A stretch of DNA of 64,000 bases from Limnobacter parvus (GCF_024623725.1 NZ_JANKHG010000017.1:287265-351264); one strand, 5' to 3'; positions 8,438 to 16,568 are shown, counted from the first letter of the stretch. The notes: generated by a model not told the origin, from the sequence alone. Program-made: numbers and translations.

Positions 8438-8953
8438 TCAGGAAACTTGGAAGGGTGGGCCAGGGTAGCCCATTTCAGCCCATTGCTCAGGCAGGCCGTA
8501 CCAGCCCGCCATCATGAGGTCGTGTAGCGCATGGTAACCAGGCTGCAACGCCGGAATGGGGTGGTCGCGAAATGAAATCAAAAAGGCCTGCACTTGCGCG
8601 GACGTGGCTTCTTCCCAGCTGGTACCCAAATCGGCAATTAGTCTTCGCCCTACGGGATTTTCAAGAATATTCAGCAACTGACCCAGCTCCGCCTGCGCGC
8701 TGGCAGCCAGAGTTTTGCTGGCGTCCACAAATGCATTTGCTGCCTTTTCGATTGCTTCAGTTCTGCCGGTTGCAGGCAATGCAGGCTGTAAAAGGCCTGC
8801 CGCAATGGCACGCAACATGGACATGTGCTGTGGCTGAACAACAGACTTCCCTGCAATTACATCAACTTGAGCAAAATGCTTGCCCAGCCAACCCAGGCCG
8901 CCAGCCATAAGCAGGCCAGCGGCACCGAATTTAAAGAATTTACGTCTGTTCAT
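8438..8953 (-). CDS. Twin-arginine-signal small subunit linked to the GMC oxidoreductase
   Basis: The product is 171 residues. It opens with a twin-arginine signal (MNRRKFFKFGAAG) and a hydrophobic stretch to about residue 24. The rest is helical, with no cofactor motif that I can see. Gene order and size match the small Tat-exported gamma-type subunits that accompany GMC dehydrogenases, for example FAD glucose dehydrogenase and gluconate dehydrogenase. In those, the signal on the small subunit carries the folded catalytic subunit to the periplasm. It lies between the aldehyde dehydrogenase (11 bases) and the GMC gene (2 bases), so the three are surely one transcript. Confidence 0.75.
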   Translation of the reverse strand: MNRRKFFKFGAAGLLMAGGLGWLGKHFAQVDVIAGKSVVQPQHMSMLRAIAAGLLQPALPATGRTEAIEKAANAFVDASKTLAASAQAELGQLLNILENPVGRRLIADLGTSWEEATSAQVQAFLISFRDHPIPALQPGYHALHDLMMAGWYGLPEQWAEMGYPGPPFQVS

Positions 8954-8964
8954 TGGCCTTGACT

Positions 8965-10419
8965 TTATACCTTGCGTGTCAACAATTTGGTCATGAAGGC
9001 AAATAATTTGTTGTCATAGGGGGGGGACAACATTTCCATCACATGAAAACGGTTTTGTTTGAAAATAGGCTTTAATTTGGTCATGGTGTCAAAACCAAAT
9101 TTGCCGTGGTAATGGCCCATACCCGAGTCACCCACGCCACCAAATGGCAGGTTTTCCTGAGCAATGTGAAACAGGGTTTCGTTCAAGCATACGCCACCTG
9201 CAATGGTCTGCTTCATGACCATGTCCTGGGTTTTCGATTCATCATCGAATAAGTACAGGGCCAGTGGGCGAGGACGGTCATTGATGAAATCAAGCGCATC
9301 ATCCAGCCGTTTGTAGGTGATCACGGGCAGTACCGGGCCAAAAATTTCTTCCTGCATCAGCATCGAATCGGGTTTCGCGTTGAACACCAGGGTCATGGGT
9401 ATCTTGCGTCCGGGGCTGTCAGCGGTTTTCATGAGTGTCACCACACGCGCACCTTGTTCCGCCGCTTCGTCAATTAAACGCTGCAATCGTGTCGCATGGC
9501 GATCGGAAACAATGCCCGTGAAGTCTTGGGACAGTATGCCGTCGGGGAAGCGACGATCTGTGATTGCCTTTGCATGACTGATCAATTGTTCTTCACATCC
9601 TTCCGGCACCATCAAATAATCGGGGGCAATGCAGGTTTGGCCTGCGTTGATCGATTTTCCAGAAAGTGTGCGTGCAATGGCGTTTTCGAATCGGCCAGCG
9701 TTCGCCACAGTGGGCGCAGTAATAATAACCGGGCTTTTCCCACCCAGTTCAAGTGTGACTGGCACCAGGTTTTCACTGGCTGCTTTCATCACCAGTTTGC
9801 CCACTGGCGTGGAGCCAGTGAATAGCAAGTGATCAAATGGCAGGCGCGAAAACTCTGCCGCCACTTCCGGACCACCGTTGATAACTTGCACCACTTCACG
9901 GCCTAGGGCCTTACTTAATAGCTCATCGAGCAGCGCGCTGAATCGGGGCGTGTATTCGCTCATTTTGATAAAAACCCGATTGCCCGCAGACAGCGCGGCG
10001 ATCATTGGGCCGATCGACAGAAACAAGGGGTAGTTCCACGGCACGATGACACCAACCACGCCCAAGGGCTGGGGCATTAAACAAGTGCTGGCGGGTTTGA
10101 ACCAAATGCTGGCACCTTGTTTGCGGGGCTTCATCCAGCTTTTGCCGTGTTTGATTGCATGGCGAATGCCCTCCAGCGATGGAAACACCTCTGCCAACAG
10201 CGTGTCGTTTTGTGAGCGGTGGCCAAAATCTTCCGAAATGGCCTCTGCAATGCGCATCTTGTTGTCGTAGATCATTTCGCTCAAAGCCAACAACCAAGCT
10301 TTGCGTTGGTTCCATTCTGGGTAGGGGTTGATGCGGTAAGCTTGCTTCAAGGACTCCAAAGTTGCTTTTAGTTCTGCTGCCGTTAATTCTTGTCCGTGTG
10401 CTTTGGATGGGGCGTTCAT
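8965..10419 (-). CDS. Aldehyde dehydrogenase (coniferyl/fatty aldehyde type)
   Basis: The product is 484 residues of the ALDH superfamily: PWNYPLFLSIGP for the cofactor site, LFTGSTPVGK, ELGGKSPVI with the general-base Glu, and NAGQTCIAPDY with the catalytic Cys. The class often annotated as coniferyl aldehyde dehydrogenase fits, but that label is weak evidence for substrate. I chose ATG 10419 with GGAGAG nine bases before it; an upstream ATG at 10461 is in frame but adds an unconserved tail. As the first gene of the run with the Tat protein, GMC enzyme and esterase, it probably oxidises the aldehyde made by the GMC enzyme to a fatty acid. Confidence 0.88.
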   Translation of the reverse strand: MNAPSKAHGQELTAAELKATLESLKQAYRINPYPEWNQRKAWLLALSEMIYDNKMRIAEAISEDFGHRSQNDTLLAEVFPSLEGIRHAIKHGKSWMKPRKQGASIWFKPASTCLMPQPLGVVGVIVPWNYPLFLSIGPMIAALSAGNRVFIKMSEYTPRFSALLDELLSKALGREVVQVINGGPEVAAEFSRLPFDHLLFTGSTPVGKLVMKAASENLVPVTLELGGKSPVIITAPTVANAGRFENAIARTLSGKSINAGQTCIAPDYLMVPEGCEEQLISHAKAITDRRFPDGILSQDFTGIVSDRHATRLQRLIDEAAEQGARVVTLMKTADSPGRKIPMTLVFNAKPDSMLMQEEIFGPVLPVITYKRLDDALDFINDRPRPLALYLFDDESKTQDMVMKQTIAGGVCLNETLFHIAQENLPFGGVGDSGMGHYHGKFGFDTMTKLKPIFKQNRFHVMEMLSPPYDNKLFAFMTKLLTRKV

Positions 10420-10548
10420 TTTTGTCTCACTCTCCGGTTTAACATTAACGGATGTAAACATAAATTTTGACTATTTTCCATGTCTGATTTGTGCTGCATT
10501 GCAGCAGTGAAACCGAGCACTCCATGAAACCACCCCAGCCTTGCAGCC

Positions 10549-11256
10549 ATGATTGATACGAACAGTTCTCCCGTTGAATTACAACAGGCGATTCGCACCT
10601 TGCGGCAGGGCAGCGATCGATCTGTTGAATTTTTAAAGTTAAAGAAAGAGATAAAACGCTTTCAAAACAACAGACTGGAGAATACTTATGGTGACTTACT
10701 TGAGCAGCAGGGTATGCGATTGGCTTGCCGGTTCTTTCTGGATCAGTTGTACTGCACGCATGACCTCAGTACCCGCGATCACCAGGTAGAACGCGTCCTG
10801 CCAAAGTTGGAAAAACTATTGCCAGCCAGCGCAGTGAATACAGTGCGTAAAGTGATCTATATGGATTACTTGGCAGAACTTCTTGATGATGAAATCACTC
10901 AATTTATCAACGTTGAGAAATGGTATTCTAATAAACTACTTCAAGAAAGCAATTACATTCATGCTTTTAAAATGCAAGGCCAGTACGATCTTCGTGAGCA
11001 ACAAATTCTTCTTGTGCGCGAGATTGGCGAATCGTTGCGCCGCTTGATGCGCCTGCCTTTTTTGAAACAGCTCCTAAAGATGACGCGTGGTGCAGCGCAA
11101 AAGTCAAATTTAGAGGATTTCCACGATTTCTTGAGTCAGGGGCTTGAGGCATTCACCTCGCTTGAAAAGCCCACACTGTTCTTCCAGATTATCCAAGAGC
11201 GCGAAATGTCGATTCTCGTTGGTATTCGACAAGGAACCTTGTCGACATTTCCTTAA
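10549..11256 (+). CDS. FFLEELY-motif protein of unknown function
   Basis: The product is 235 residues, predicted largely helical, with no signal peptide. The stretch RFFLDQLYCTHDLSTRDHQ matches the FFLEELY-motif family of proteobacterial proteins, whose biochemical role is unknown to me. It is divergent from the aldehyde dehydrogenase operon (start codons 129 bases apart) and lies 129 bases upstream of the acyl-CoA synthetase on the same strand. That position suggests a link to fatty acid metabolism, but nothing in the sequence shows an activity. Confidence 0.75.
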   Translation: MIDTNSSPVELQQAIRTLRQGSDRSVEFLKLKKEIKRFQNNRLENTYGDLLEQQGMRLACRFFLDQLYCTHDLSTRDHQVERVLPKLEKLLPASAVNTVRKVIYMDYLAELLDDEITQFINVEKWYSNKLLQESNYIHAFKMQGQYDLREQQILLVREIGESLRRLMRLPFLKQLLKMTRGAAQKSNLEDFHDFLSQGLEAFTSLEKPTLFFQIIQEREMSILVGIRQGTLSTFP

Positions 11257-11385
11257 GCAGTGTCATAGGGCAGGTACACATGGTAATCGTAGTGCTTTAG
11301 AATCCATGTTCTTTGATAATCCAGAATTGTTTCAGCAATTCAGAATAGTTGCGAAGCACAGCAGTGCCCACAGAAGGAGACATTT

Positions 11386-13077
11386 GTGACAGATAAAGCA
11401 TGGATTCAAAGCTACCCCCCCGGCGTACCCATGGCGGTGAACTTGGATCAATATTCCTCGATTCGCGATATTTTCGAGGACGCCAGTCGCAAATTTGCCG
11501 ACAAAACTGCGTTCAGCAACATGGGAACAGGTATTAGTTACGAACGGCTTGACGCCTTAACCCGCGATTTCGGAGCCTATCTGCAAAGCCTGCCTGGCAT
11601 GAAGAAGGGCGACCGAGTTGCTTTCATGTTGCCTAATTTGCTGCAGTATCCCGTGGCCATGTTGGGAGCCATTCGGGCGGGTTTCGTTGCTGTGAACGTC
11701 AACCCTTTGTACACCCCCACCGAACTTGAATACCAGCTGCGTGATTCGGGCGCCAAAGTGATTGTGGTGTTCGAGAATGTGGCGCACACGCTTGAAAAGG
11801 TAATCAAGAACACACCGGTGGAGCACATTGTGCTGGCCTCTATGGGCGAAATGCACGGGTTCTTCAAACGCCTGTTGCTGAATTTTGTGGTCCGCCATGT
11901 GAAGAAACTGGTACCTGCTTTCAACATTGCGGGGTCCATCACCTTCAAGAAGGCATTGGCATTGGGGCGAAACAATGAGCTGCGCAAGGTCAATATTAGC
12001 CAGGACGATCTGGCGTTTTTGCAGTACACCGGCGGCACCACAGGCGTTGCCAAAGGCGCCATGCTCACGCACGGCAATATTGTGGCCAATTTGCAGCAGG
12101 CATCGGCCTGGTTGAACCAAGACATCGAGGAAGGCAAGGAAATTGCAATCACAGCCTTGCCGATGTACCACATCTTCTGCCTCACCGCGAACATTCTAGT
12201 GTTCATTAAAGTGGGGGGGCATTGCCTGTTGATCACCGACCCACGCAACATGAAAACCTTTGTGAAAACACTTGCAACCGTGCCGTTCACTGCGTTAACC
12301 GGCGTTAACACCCTGTTTAATGGCTTGCTGAACACACCAGGATTTGATCAGGTTGATTTTTCTCATGTAAAACTGGTGCTGGGCGGTGGTGCCGCCATTG
12401 AACCGGCGGTGGCTGAAAAATGGAAAAAGGTAACCGGTACTAGATTGTCGGAAGCTTATGGTTTAACCGAAGCTTCGCCAGCCGTGTGCATCAACCCATT
12501 GCACGAAGAATACAACGGGTCGATCGGCTTGCCTGTGCCTTCCACGGAAGTCAGCATTCGAGATGATGACTTTAATGAGCTGCCCGTGGGCCAGGAAGGC
12601 GAGTTGTGCGTGAAAGGCCCGCAAGTGATGCGTGGTTATTGGAACAAGCCGCGTGAAACCGCTGAAATTCTGACGCAGGACGGTTGGCTAAAAACCGGCG
12701 ACATCGCTTACATGGACCAAAACGGCTATTTCTACATCACCGATCGCAAGAAAGACATGATCTTGGTTTCGGGGTTTAACGTGTATCCCAAGGAAATTGA
12801 AGCAGTAGCCACTTTGCTTGGTGGCATATTCGAGGCCGCAGCCGTGGGTGTGCCCGACAGCAAAACTGGCGAGGCGGTCAAGCTGTTCGTGGTCAAAAAA
12901 GACCCAGACCTGACTGCAGAACAGGTGATAGACCACTGCAGAAAGCACATGACGGCCTACAAAATACCGCGTCATGTGGAATTCATGAAAGAGCTGCCCA
13001 AAAGCCCCGTGGGCAAGGTATTGCGCCGTGAACTGCGCGACATGGAAAAGAAGCGCCTTTTAGACCAAGCGGCCTGA
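11386..13077 (+). CDS. fadD: Long-chain fatty acid-CoA ligase
   Basis: The product is 563 residues, the usual length for FadD. AMP-forming signatures are present: YTGGTTGVAKGAMLTH for the P-loop, AYGLTEASPAV, GWLKTGDIAYMDQNG, and DRKKDMILVSGFNVYP, the FACS motif. The C-terminal catalytic lysine lies in KSPVGKVLRREL. The start is GTG 11386, with AAGGAGA five bases upstream. It activates long-chain fatty acids with ATP and CoA. In this neighbourhood it could feed beta-oxidation or the acyl-CoA reductase, and would re-activate acids made by the aldehyde dehydrogenase. Confidence 0.93.
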   Translation: MTDKAWIQSYPPGVPMAVNLDQYSSIRDIFEDASRKFADKTAFSNMGTGISYERLDALTRDFGAYLQSLPGMKKGDRVAFMLPNLLQYPVAMLGAIRAGFVAVNVNPLYTPTELEYQLRDSGAKVIVVFENVAHTLEKVIKNTPVEHIVLASMGEMHGFFKRLLLNFVVRHVKKLVPAFNIAGSITFKKALALGRNNELRKVNISQDDLAFLQYTGGTTGVAKGAMLTHGNIVANLQQASAWLNQDIEEGKEIAITALPMYHIFCLTANILVFIKVGGHCLLITDPRNMKTFVKTLATVPFTALTGVNTLFNGLLNTPGFDQVDFSHVKLVLGGGAAIEPAVAEKWKKVTGTRLSEAYGLTEASPAVCINPLHEEYNGSIGLPVPSTEVSIRDDDFNELPVGQEGELCVKGPQVMRGYWNKPRETAEILTQDGWLKTGDIAYMDQNGYFYITDRKKDMILVSGFNVYPKEIEAVATLLGGIFEAAAVGVPDSKTGEAVKLFVVKKDPDLTAEQVIDHCRKHMTAYKIPRHVEFMKELPKSPVGKVLRRELRDMEKKRLLDQAA

Positions 13078-13114
13078 TTTAAACCAAAAACTTATTTGCC
13101 AACGCTTTTCATCG

Positions 13115-13143
13115 TTGTCAAGTTTCAAAAACCCTACTATAAT
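13115..13143 (+). promoter_or_regulatory. Sigma-70 promoter of the rpsF operon
   Basis: TTGTCA (13115-13120) and a perfect TATAAT (13138-13143) are separated by 17 bases, 75 bases upstream of the rpsF ATG. This is the strongest housekeeping promoter in the window by consensus. Transcription would start near 13150, so the hairpins at 13156-13200 fall in the leader. Confidence 0.85.
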
Positions 13144-13155
13144 TGCGGGTTACCT

Positions 13156-13200
13156 GCTGCTGCACCACGGGGGTGTGGCGGCTTTTCCAATTGTGGAAAA
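13156..13200 (+). promoter_or_regulatory. Structured rpsF leader: two adjacent hairpins
   Basis: Hairpin one pairs 13156-13166 with 13172-13182 over 11 continuous pairs, three of them G-U, with a 5-base loop. It is followed at once by TTTT. Hairpin two pairs TTTTCCA (13183-13189) with TGGAAAA (13194-13200). They end 17 bases before rpsF. Leaders of rpsF operons are known in other bacteria to bind the S6-S18 complex for feedback; whether this one has that binding motif is not shown by my reading. Confidence 0.5.
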
Positions 13201-13217
13201 TCCATAGGAGTTTATCA

Positions 13218-13622
13218 ATGCGTCACTATGAAATTGCTTTCATCGTGCATCCCGACCAAAGCGAGCAAGTGCCTGCCATGGTTGAGAAGTATCGTGGAAC
13301 CATCGAAGCCAACGGCGGCAAAGTTCACCGCCATGAAGATTGGGGTCGCCGCCAATTGGCCTATCCAATCCAGAAACTGGCCAAAGCCCACTATGTGTTG
13401 TTGAACATTGAATGCAGCCAGGAAGTTCTTGAGGAACTGGAAACTGCATTTAAATTCAATGATGCCGTACTGCGTCACCTGACTGTGAAGATGAAAAAAG
13501 CTGAAACTGCTCCTTCTCCAATGATGAAGGAAGTTCAGCGTGAGCAAGAGCGCAAAGCCGCGACTGCCACATCGTCTTCAAATGACGACAGTTCCGATTC
13601 AGGCGAAGGTGACGACGAGTAA
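13218..13622 (+). CDS. rpsF: 30S ribosomal protein S6
   Basis: The product is 134 residues. [18 protein letters not shown] and the middle [18 protein letters not shown] are diagnostic of bacterial S6. An acidic Ser/Asp/Glu tail follows the core, as is common in Proteobacteria. ATG 13218 has TAGGAG upstream; the open frame extends to 13143, which is the promoter and leader, so that start is wrong. It is the first gene of the rpsF-priB-rpsR-rplI operon and binds next to S18 on the 30S platform. Confidence 0.97.
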   Translation: MRHYEIAFIVHPDQSEQVPAMVEKYRGTIEANGGKVHRHEDWGRRQLAYPIQKLAKAHYVLLNIECSQEVLEELETAFKFNDAVLRHLTVKMKKAETAPSPMMKEVQREQERKAATATSSSNDDSSDSGEGDDE

Positions 13623-13628
13623 TCGTCG
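13613..13628 (+). other. Hairpin holding the rpsF stop codon in a GTAA tetraloop
   Basis: CGACGA (13613-13618) and TCGTCG (13623-13628) form a perfect stem around GTAA, a GNRA-type loop. The TAA stop codon of rpsF lies in the loop. It could affect termination, coupling to priB, or processing. Confidence 0.4.
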
Positions 13629-13646
13629 ACACAGCACGCTGAATCA

Positions 13647-13997
13647 ATGAATCAGGAGGAAGGGAAACCAAATTCAAACAAGTACGGGGAAGAAGGAACG
13701 GCTGGTGTCAACCAGTTCACCTTGACTGCCACACTGATTGCAAAATCAATTGTGCGATACACCCCGGCAGGTCTGCCCATTTGCGAATTCGAGCTTGAAC
13801 ATGAAAGTGAACAGCTTGAAGCATCCAAACCAAGAATGGTGAAATGTACAGTCCAAGCGCTTGCGCTTGGGGTGGCAGCCAACCAAGTGAGTGGTTTGGA
13901 AGTGGGAAGCCTGAAAAACTGGTCTGGATTTATTGCTCTTCGTTCGCATAAATCAAAAAGTCTTCGATTCCATGTTTGCGCAGTGCGCGAATGTTGA
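13647..13997 (+). CDS. priB: Primosomal replication protein N (PriB)
   Basis: The product is 116 residues with a single-strand DNA-binding OB fold, recognised from VNQFTLTATLIAKSIVRYTP at its start and NWSGFIALRSHKSKSLRFHV at its end, and from its place between rpsF and rpsR. PriB helps restart stalled forks with PriA and DnaT. The first 20 residues are an unusual hydrophilic extension, since PriB usually begins near the VNQFTL position. ATG 13647 is the only in-frame ATG, yet the strong Shine-Dalgarno AGGAGGAAGGG lies just inside the gene (13654-13664) with no AUG, GUG or UUG at good spacing after it. The true start is therefore uncertain. Confidence 0.85.
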   Translation: MNQEEGKPNSNKYGEEGTAGVNQFTLTATLIAKSIVRYTPAGLPICEFELEHESEQLEASKPRMVKCTVQALALGVAANQVSGLEVGSLKNWSGFIALRSHKSKSLRFHVCAVREC

Positions 13998-14022
13998 AGG
14001 CTTGAAATAGTTGGAGAACATT

Positions 14023-14292
14023 ATGGCTTTTGGTCGTAAAAATGATCGCAAGGGACGTCGTCCACAGCAGAACCCCTTGTTCAAGCGCAAGAAGTTTTGC
14101 CGCTTCACAGTGGGCAAAGTAGAGCAAATCGATTACAAAGACATCGACACGCTTAAAGATTTCATCGGCGAAAACGGCAAGATCATGCCCGCTCGTATCA
14201 CTGGTACCAAGGCGAACTATCAGCGCCAGCTGGACACAGCGATCAAGCGTGCACGTTTCCTGGCTTTGCTGCCATTCACCGATAATCACTAA
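14023..14292 (+). CDS. rpsR: 30S ribosomal protein S18
   Basis: The product is 89 residues and basic. The S18 core is clear: [18 protein letters not shown], then [20 protein letters not shown] and [22 protein letters not shown] 14023 has TTGGAG upstream; the frame's earlier ATG at 14011 overlaps that site. It is the third gene of the operon and partners with S6 in the 30S subunit. Confidence 0.97.
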   Translation: MAFGRKNDRKGRRPQQNPLFKRKKFCRFTVGKVEQIDYKDIDTLKDFIGENGKIMPARITGTKANYQRQLDTAIKRARFLALLPFTDNH

Positions 14293-14310
14293 GCAGGACG
14301 GGAGAACAAC

Positions 14311-14763
14311 ATGCAAGTAATTCTTCTTGAAAAAATGCCCAATTTGGGTCAATTGGGTGATGTGGTTCGTGTGAAAGACGGCTACGCACGCAACTTCTTG
14401 ATCCCTTATGGCAAGGCCAAGCGCGCCACTGAAGCAGCAATCGCTGAATTTCAGGCACGTCGTGCTGATCTGGAAAAAGCAGCAGCCGAAAAATTGACAG
14501 CAGCTCAGGCAATGGGAGCCCTGTTGGGTCAAACTGTTGTTCAGTTGAGCGAGAAGGCTGCTGTGGATGGTCGTTTGTTTGGTTCTGTAACCAACAACGA
14601 CATTGCAGCCGCTTTGAACGCAACTGGCATTAAGGTTGAAAAAGCGCAAGTACGCATGCCCAACGGCGCGCTGAAAATTGCTGGCGAGCACACTGTAACC
14701 GTAGCCCTGCACCCCGATGTGGTTGTAGACGTGAAAGTTGTTATTGCTGGCGAAGCTGCTTAA
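14311..14763 (+). CDS. rplI: 50S ribosomal protein L9
   Basis: The product is 150 residues, the standard length. The N-terminal rRNA-binding domain shows [17 protein letters not shown] and [18 protein letters not shown]; the connecting long helix and the C-terminal domain ([14 protein letters not shown]) follow. It is the last gene of the rpsF operon, 18 bases after rpsR, with GACGGGAG upstream, and is followed by an intrinsic terminator. Confidence 0.97.
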   Translation: MQVILLEKMPNLGQLGDVVRVKDGYARNFLIPYGKAKRATEAAIAEFQARRADLEKAAAEKLTAAQAMGALLGQTVVQLSEKAAVDGRLFGSVTNNDIAAALNATGIKVEKAQVRMPNGALKIAGEHTVTVALHPDVVVDVKVVIAGEAA

Positions 14764-14855
14764 GAGTTAAAAAGGCTTAAGGCGCTGGGCTAAAGGTAAA
14801 TCAGACCCAAGGTAACAGCCGCATTCGGTTATACTTTTGGTCTGCCTGAACCAAC

Positions 14856-14883
14856 AAAAAGGTCACCTCAGGGTGGCCTTTTT
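14856..14883 (+). terminator. Terminator of the rpsF-rplI operon
   Basis: AAAAAGGTCACC (14856-14867) pairs with GGTGGCCTTTTT (14872-14883), with one G-U pair and a 4-base loop. The stem ends in a T-run, 93 bases after rplI and 14 bases before dnaB. Confidence 0.8.
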
Positions 14884-14896
14884 CTATTGCGAATTT

Positions 14897-16282
14897 ATGT
14901 CCGAAAATCGACTTACAGAACAAGAAATGACGGGCTTGCGGGTGCCGCCGCACTCGCTGGAATCCGAGCAATCGGTGGTGGGCGGCCTGCTCCTCGACAA
15001 CCAAGCTTGGGACAAAATTGGCGATGTTATTCGTGCCGATGACTTCTACCGCTACGACCATCGAGTTATTTTCGAGCACATTGCCAAGCTGATTGATGGC
15101 TCCAAGCCCGCTGACGTCATAACGGTGTATGAATCGTTGCAGTCTTCCGGCAAAGCCCAGGATGTGGGCGGCTTGGCCTATTTGAATACTCTGGCAACCA
15201 ACACACCGTCTGCCGCCAACATCCGCCGCTACGCTGAAATTGTGCGCGACCGTGCTGTGTTGCGCCGCCTAATTACAATTAGCGACGACATTGCCACCAC
15301 GGCATTGAACCCGCAGGGCAAAGACACCAAAACCATTCTGGATGAAGCTGAAAGCAAGATTTTCAAGATTGCTGAAGACGGTGCGCGTGGGGCGGGTGGC
15401 TTTCAGGAATTACAGCCAGTGCTAAGCAAAGTGGTGGAGCGAATTGACGAGCTTTATCACCGCGACAGCACCAGCGACATCACCGGCATTTCAACTGGCT
15501 TCGTGGACTTGGATGGCAAAACCTCGGGCCTTCAGCCCGGCGATTTGATTATCGTGGCTGGAAGGCCCTCAATGGGCAAGACAGCATTCAGCCTAAATAT
15601 TGGCGAACACGTGGCCGTGGAAGAGGGGCACGCGGTTGCTGTGTTCTCCATGGAAATGGGAGCAACTCAGCTGGCGATGCGTTTGTTGGGCTCTGTCGGG
15701 CGGCTGGACCAGCATCGCTTGCGCACAGGGCGTTTGACCGATGAGGATTGGCCCCGCCTAACCTACGCAGTTGAGAAAATGCAGAACGCGCAGCTGTTTA
15801 TTGACGAAACGCCTGCTTTGTCGTCCATGGAAGTGCGTGCCCGTTGCCGTCGATTGGCGCGCCAGTGCGGGCAGTTGGGCCTGGTGGTAATCGACTACAT
15901 TCAGTTGATGGGTGCGTCTTCCCCAGGTGAAAACCGCGCCACTGAAATTTCTGAAATTTCGCGATCGCTGAAAGGTTTGGCCAAAGAATTAAATTGCCCG
16001 GTGATTGCACTTTCGCAGTTGAACCGTTCGCTGGAACAAAGACCGAACAAACGCCCAGTGATGAGTGACCTGCGCGAATCGGGCGCGATTGAGCAGGATG
16101 CTGACGTGATTCTGTTCATTTACCGTGATGAAGTGTATAACCCGGATTCGCCCGATAAAGGCACTGCCGAGATTATCATCGGCAAGCAGCGTAACGGCCC
16201 GATTGGTACAGTGCGGGTTACTTTCTTGGGCATGTACACCAAGTTTGAAAATTATGCGGGGATGCAGCCGGAAGGCGATTAA
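14897..16282 (+). CDS. dnaB: Replicative DNA helicase DnaB
   Basis: The product is 461 residues. The N-terminal domain opens with RVPPHSLESEQSVVGGLLL. The RecA-like ATPase has Walker A GRPSMGKTAF, FSMEMGATQL, the Walker B region LVVIDYIQLM, and ALSQLNRSLEQRPNKRP, followed by SDLRESGAIEQDADVI. This hexameric helicase unwinds DNA ahead of the replisome. ATG 14897 gives the normal length; the frame extends to 14837 through the upstream terminator. No intein is present. It lies after the rpsF operon, as in many Betaproteobacteria. Confidence 0.97.
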   Translation: MSENRLTEQEMTGLRVPPHSLESEQSVVGGLLLDNQAWDKIGDVIRADDFYRYDHRVIFEHIAKLIDGSKPADVITVYESLQSSGKAQDVGGLAYLNTLATNTPSAANIRRYAEIVRDRAVLRRLITISDDIATTALNPQGKDTKTILDEAESKIFKIAEDGARGAGGFQELQPVLSKVVERIDELYHRDSTSDITGISTGFVDLDGKTSGLQPGDLIIVAGRPSMGKTAFSLNIGEHVAVEEGHAVAVFSMEMGATQLAMRLLGSVGRLDQHRLRTGRLTDEDWPRLTYAVEKMQNAQLFIDETPALSSMEVRARCRRLARQCGQLGLVVIDYIQLMGASSPGENRATEISEISRSLKGLAKELNCPVIALSQLNRSLEQRPNKRPVMSDLRESGAIEQDADVILFIYRDEVYNPDSPDKGTAEIIIGKQRNGPIGTVRVTFLGMYTKFENYAGMQPEGD

Positions 16283-16321
16283 CTCTCTCGTTGGGGTGTC
16301 TGAAGTTTGCAGCGCGTCACT

Positions 16322-16464
16322 CATTCTGCCTTGATCAAGTCGAATTCCCCGCTGTTGATTCTGGTTTGGGGCATGCGAAACGCTAAAGCGTCTTCGCATC
16401 GACCTTGCCGGTCGCCCCTCTCTGCGAATCAAATCGGGCGACTTGATCTTGAATCGGCAGAATG
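16322..16464. repeat. 143-bp self-complementary element downstream of dnaB
   Basis: The whole stretch folds on itself. Outer arms CATTCTGCC (16322-16330) and GGCAGAATG (16456-16464) pair; then GATCAAGTCG (16333-16342) with CGACTTGATC (16439-16448); then TTGATTC (16355-16361) with GAATCAA (16426-16432); then GGGG (16368-16371) with CCCC (16415-16418). At the tip are two hairpins: 16373-16383 with 16388-16399 (one bulge) and CGACC/GGTCG (16400-16404/16410-16414). It lies between convergent dnaB and phoH-like genes, with no credible coding frame. It may be a non-autonomous repeat or a structured RNA. I recognise no known family. Confidence 0.65.
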
Positions 16465-16568
16465 ATGAAACGCTGCTACAAATCAGCCAACCAAGGCAGC
16501 GACATTCGCCAAGTCGAACGTCACCATTGGGTTGTGGGCATTCGCGAAGTTCGCTTTGCCGTCTTTCC
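16465..16568. other. Non-coding spacer between two structured elements
   Basis: I see no credible gene here. The stretch holds CATTCGCGAAGT (16539-16550), an inverted copy of ACTTCGCGAATG from the tandem repeats at 16715-16796. This ties it to the same repeat-rich block. Confidence 0.4.

Noticed and set aside
11577-12335. Long minus-strand frame inside fadD
   Set aside because: It is antisense to the AMP-binding core of fadD, with no ribosome site or family sign.
13930-14712. Long minus-strand frame over rpsR and rplI
   Set aside because: Both plus-strand genes are certain ribosomal proteins; the antisense product has no known motif.
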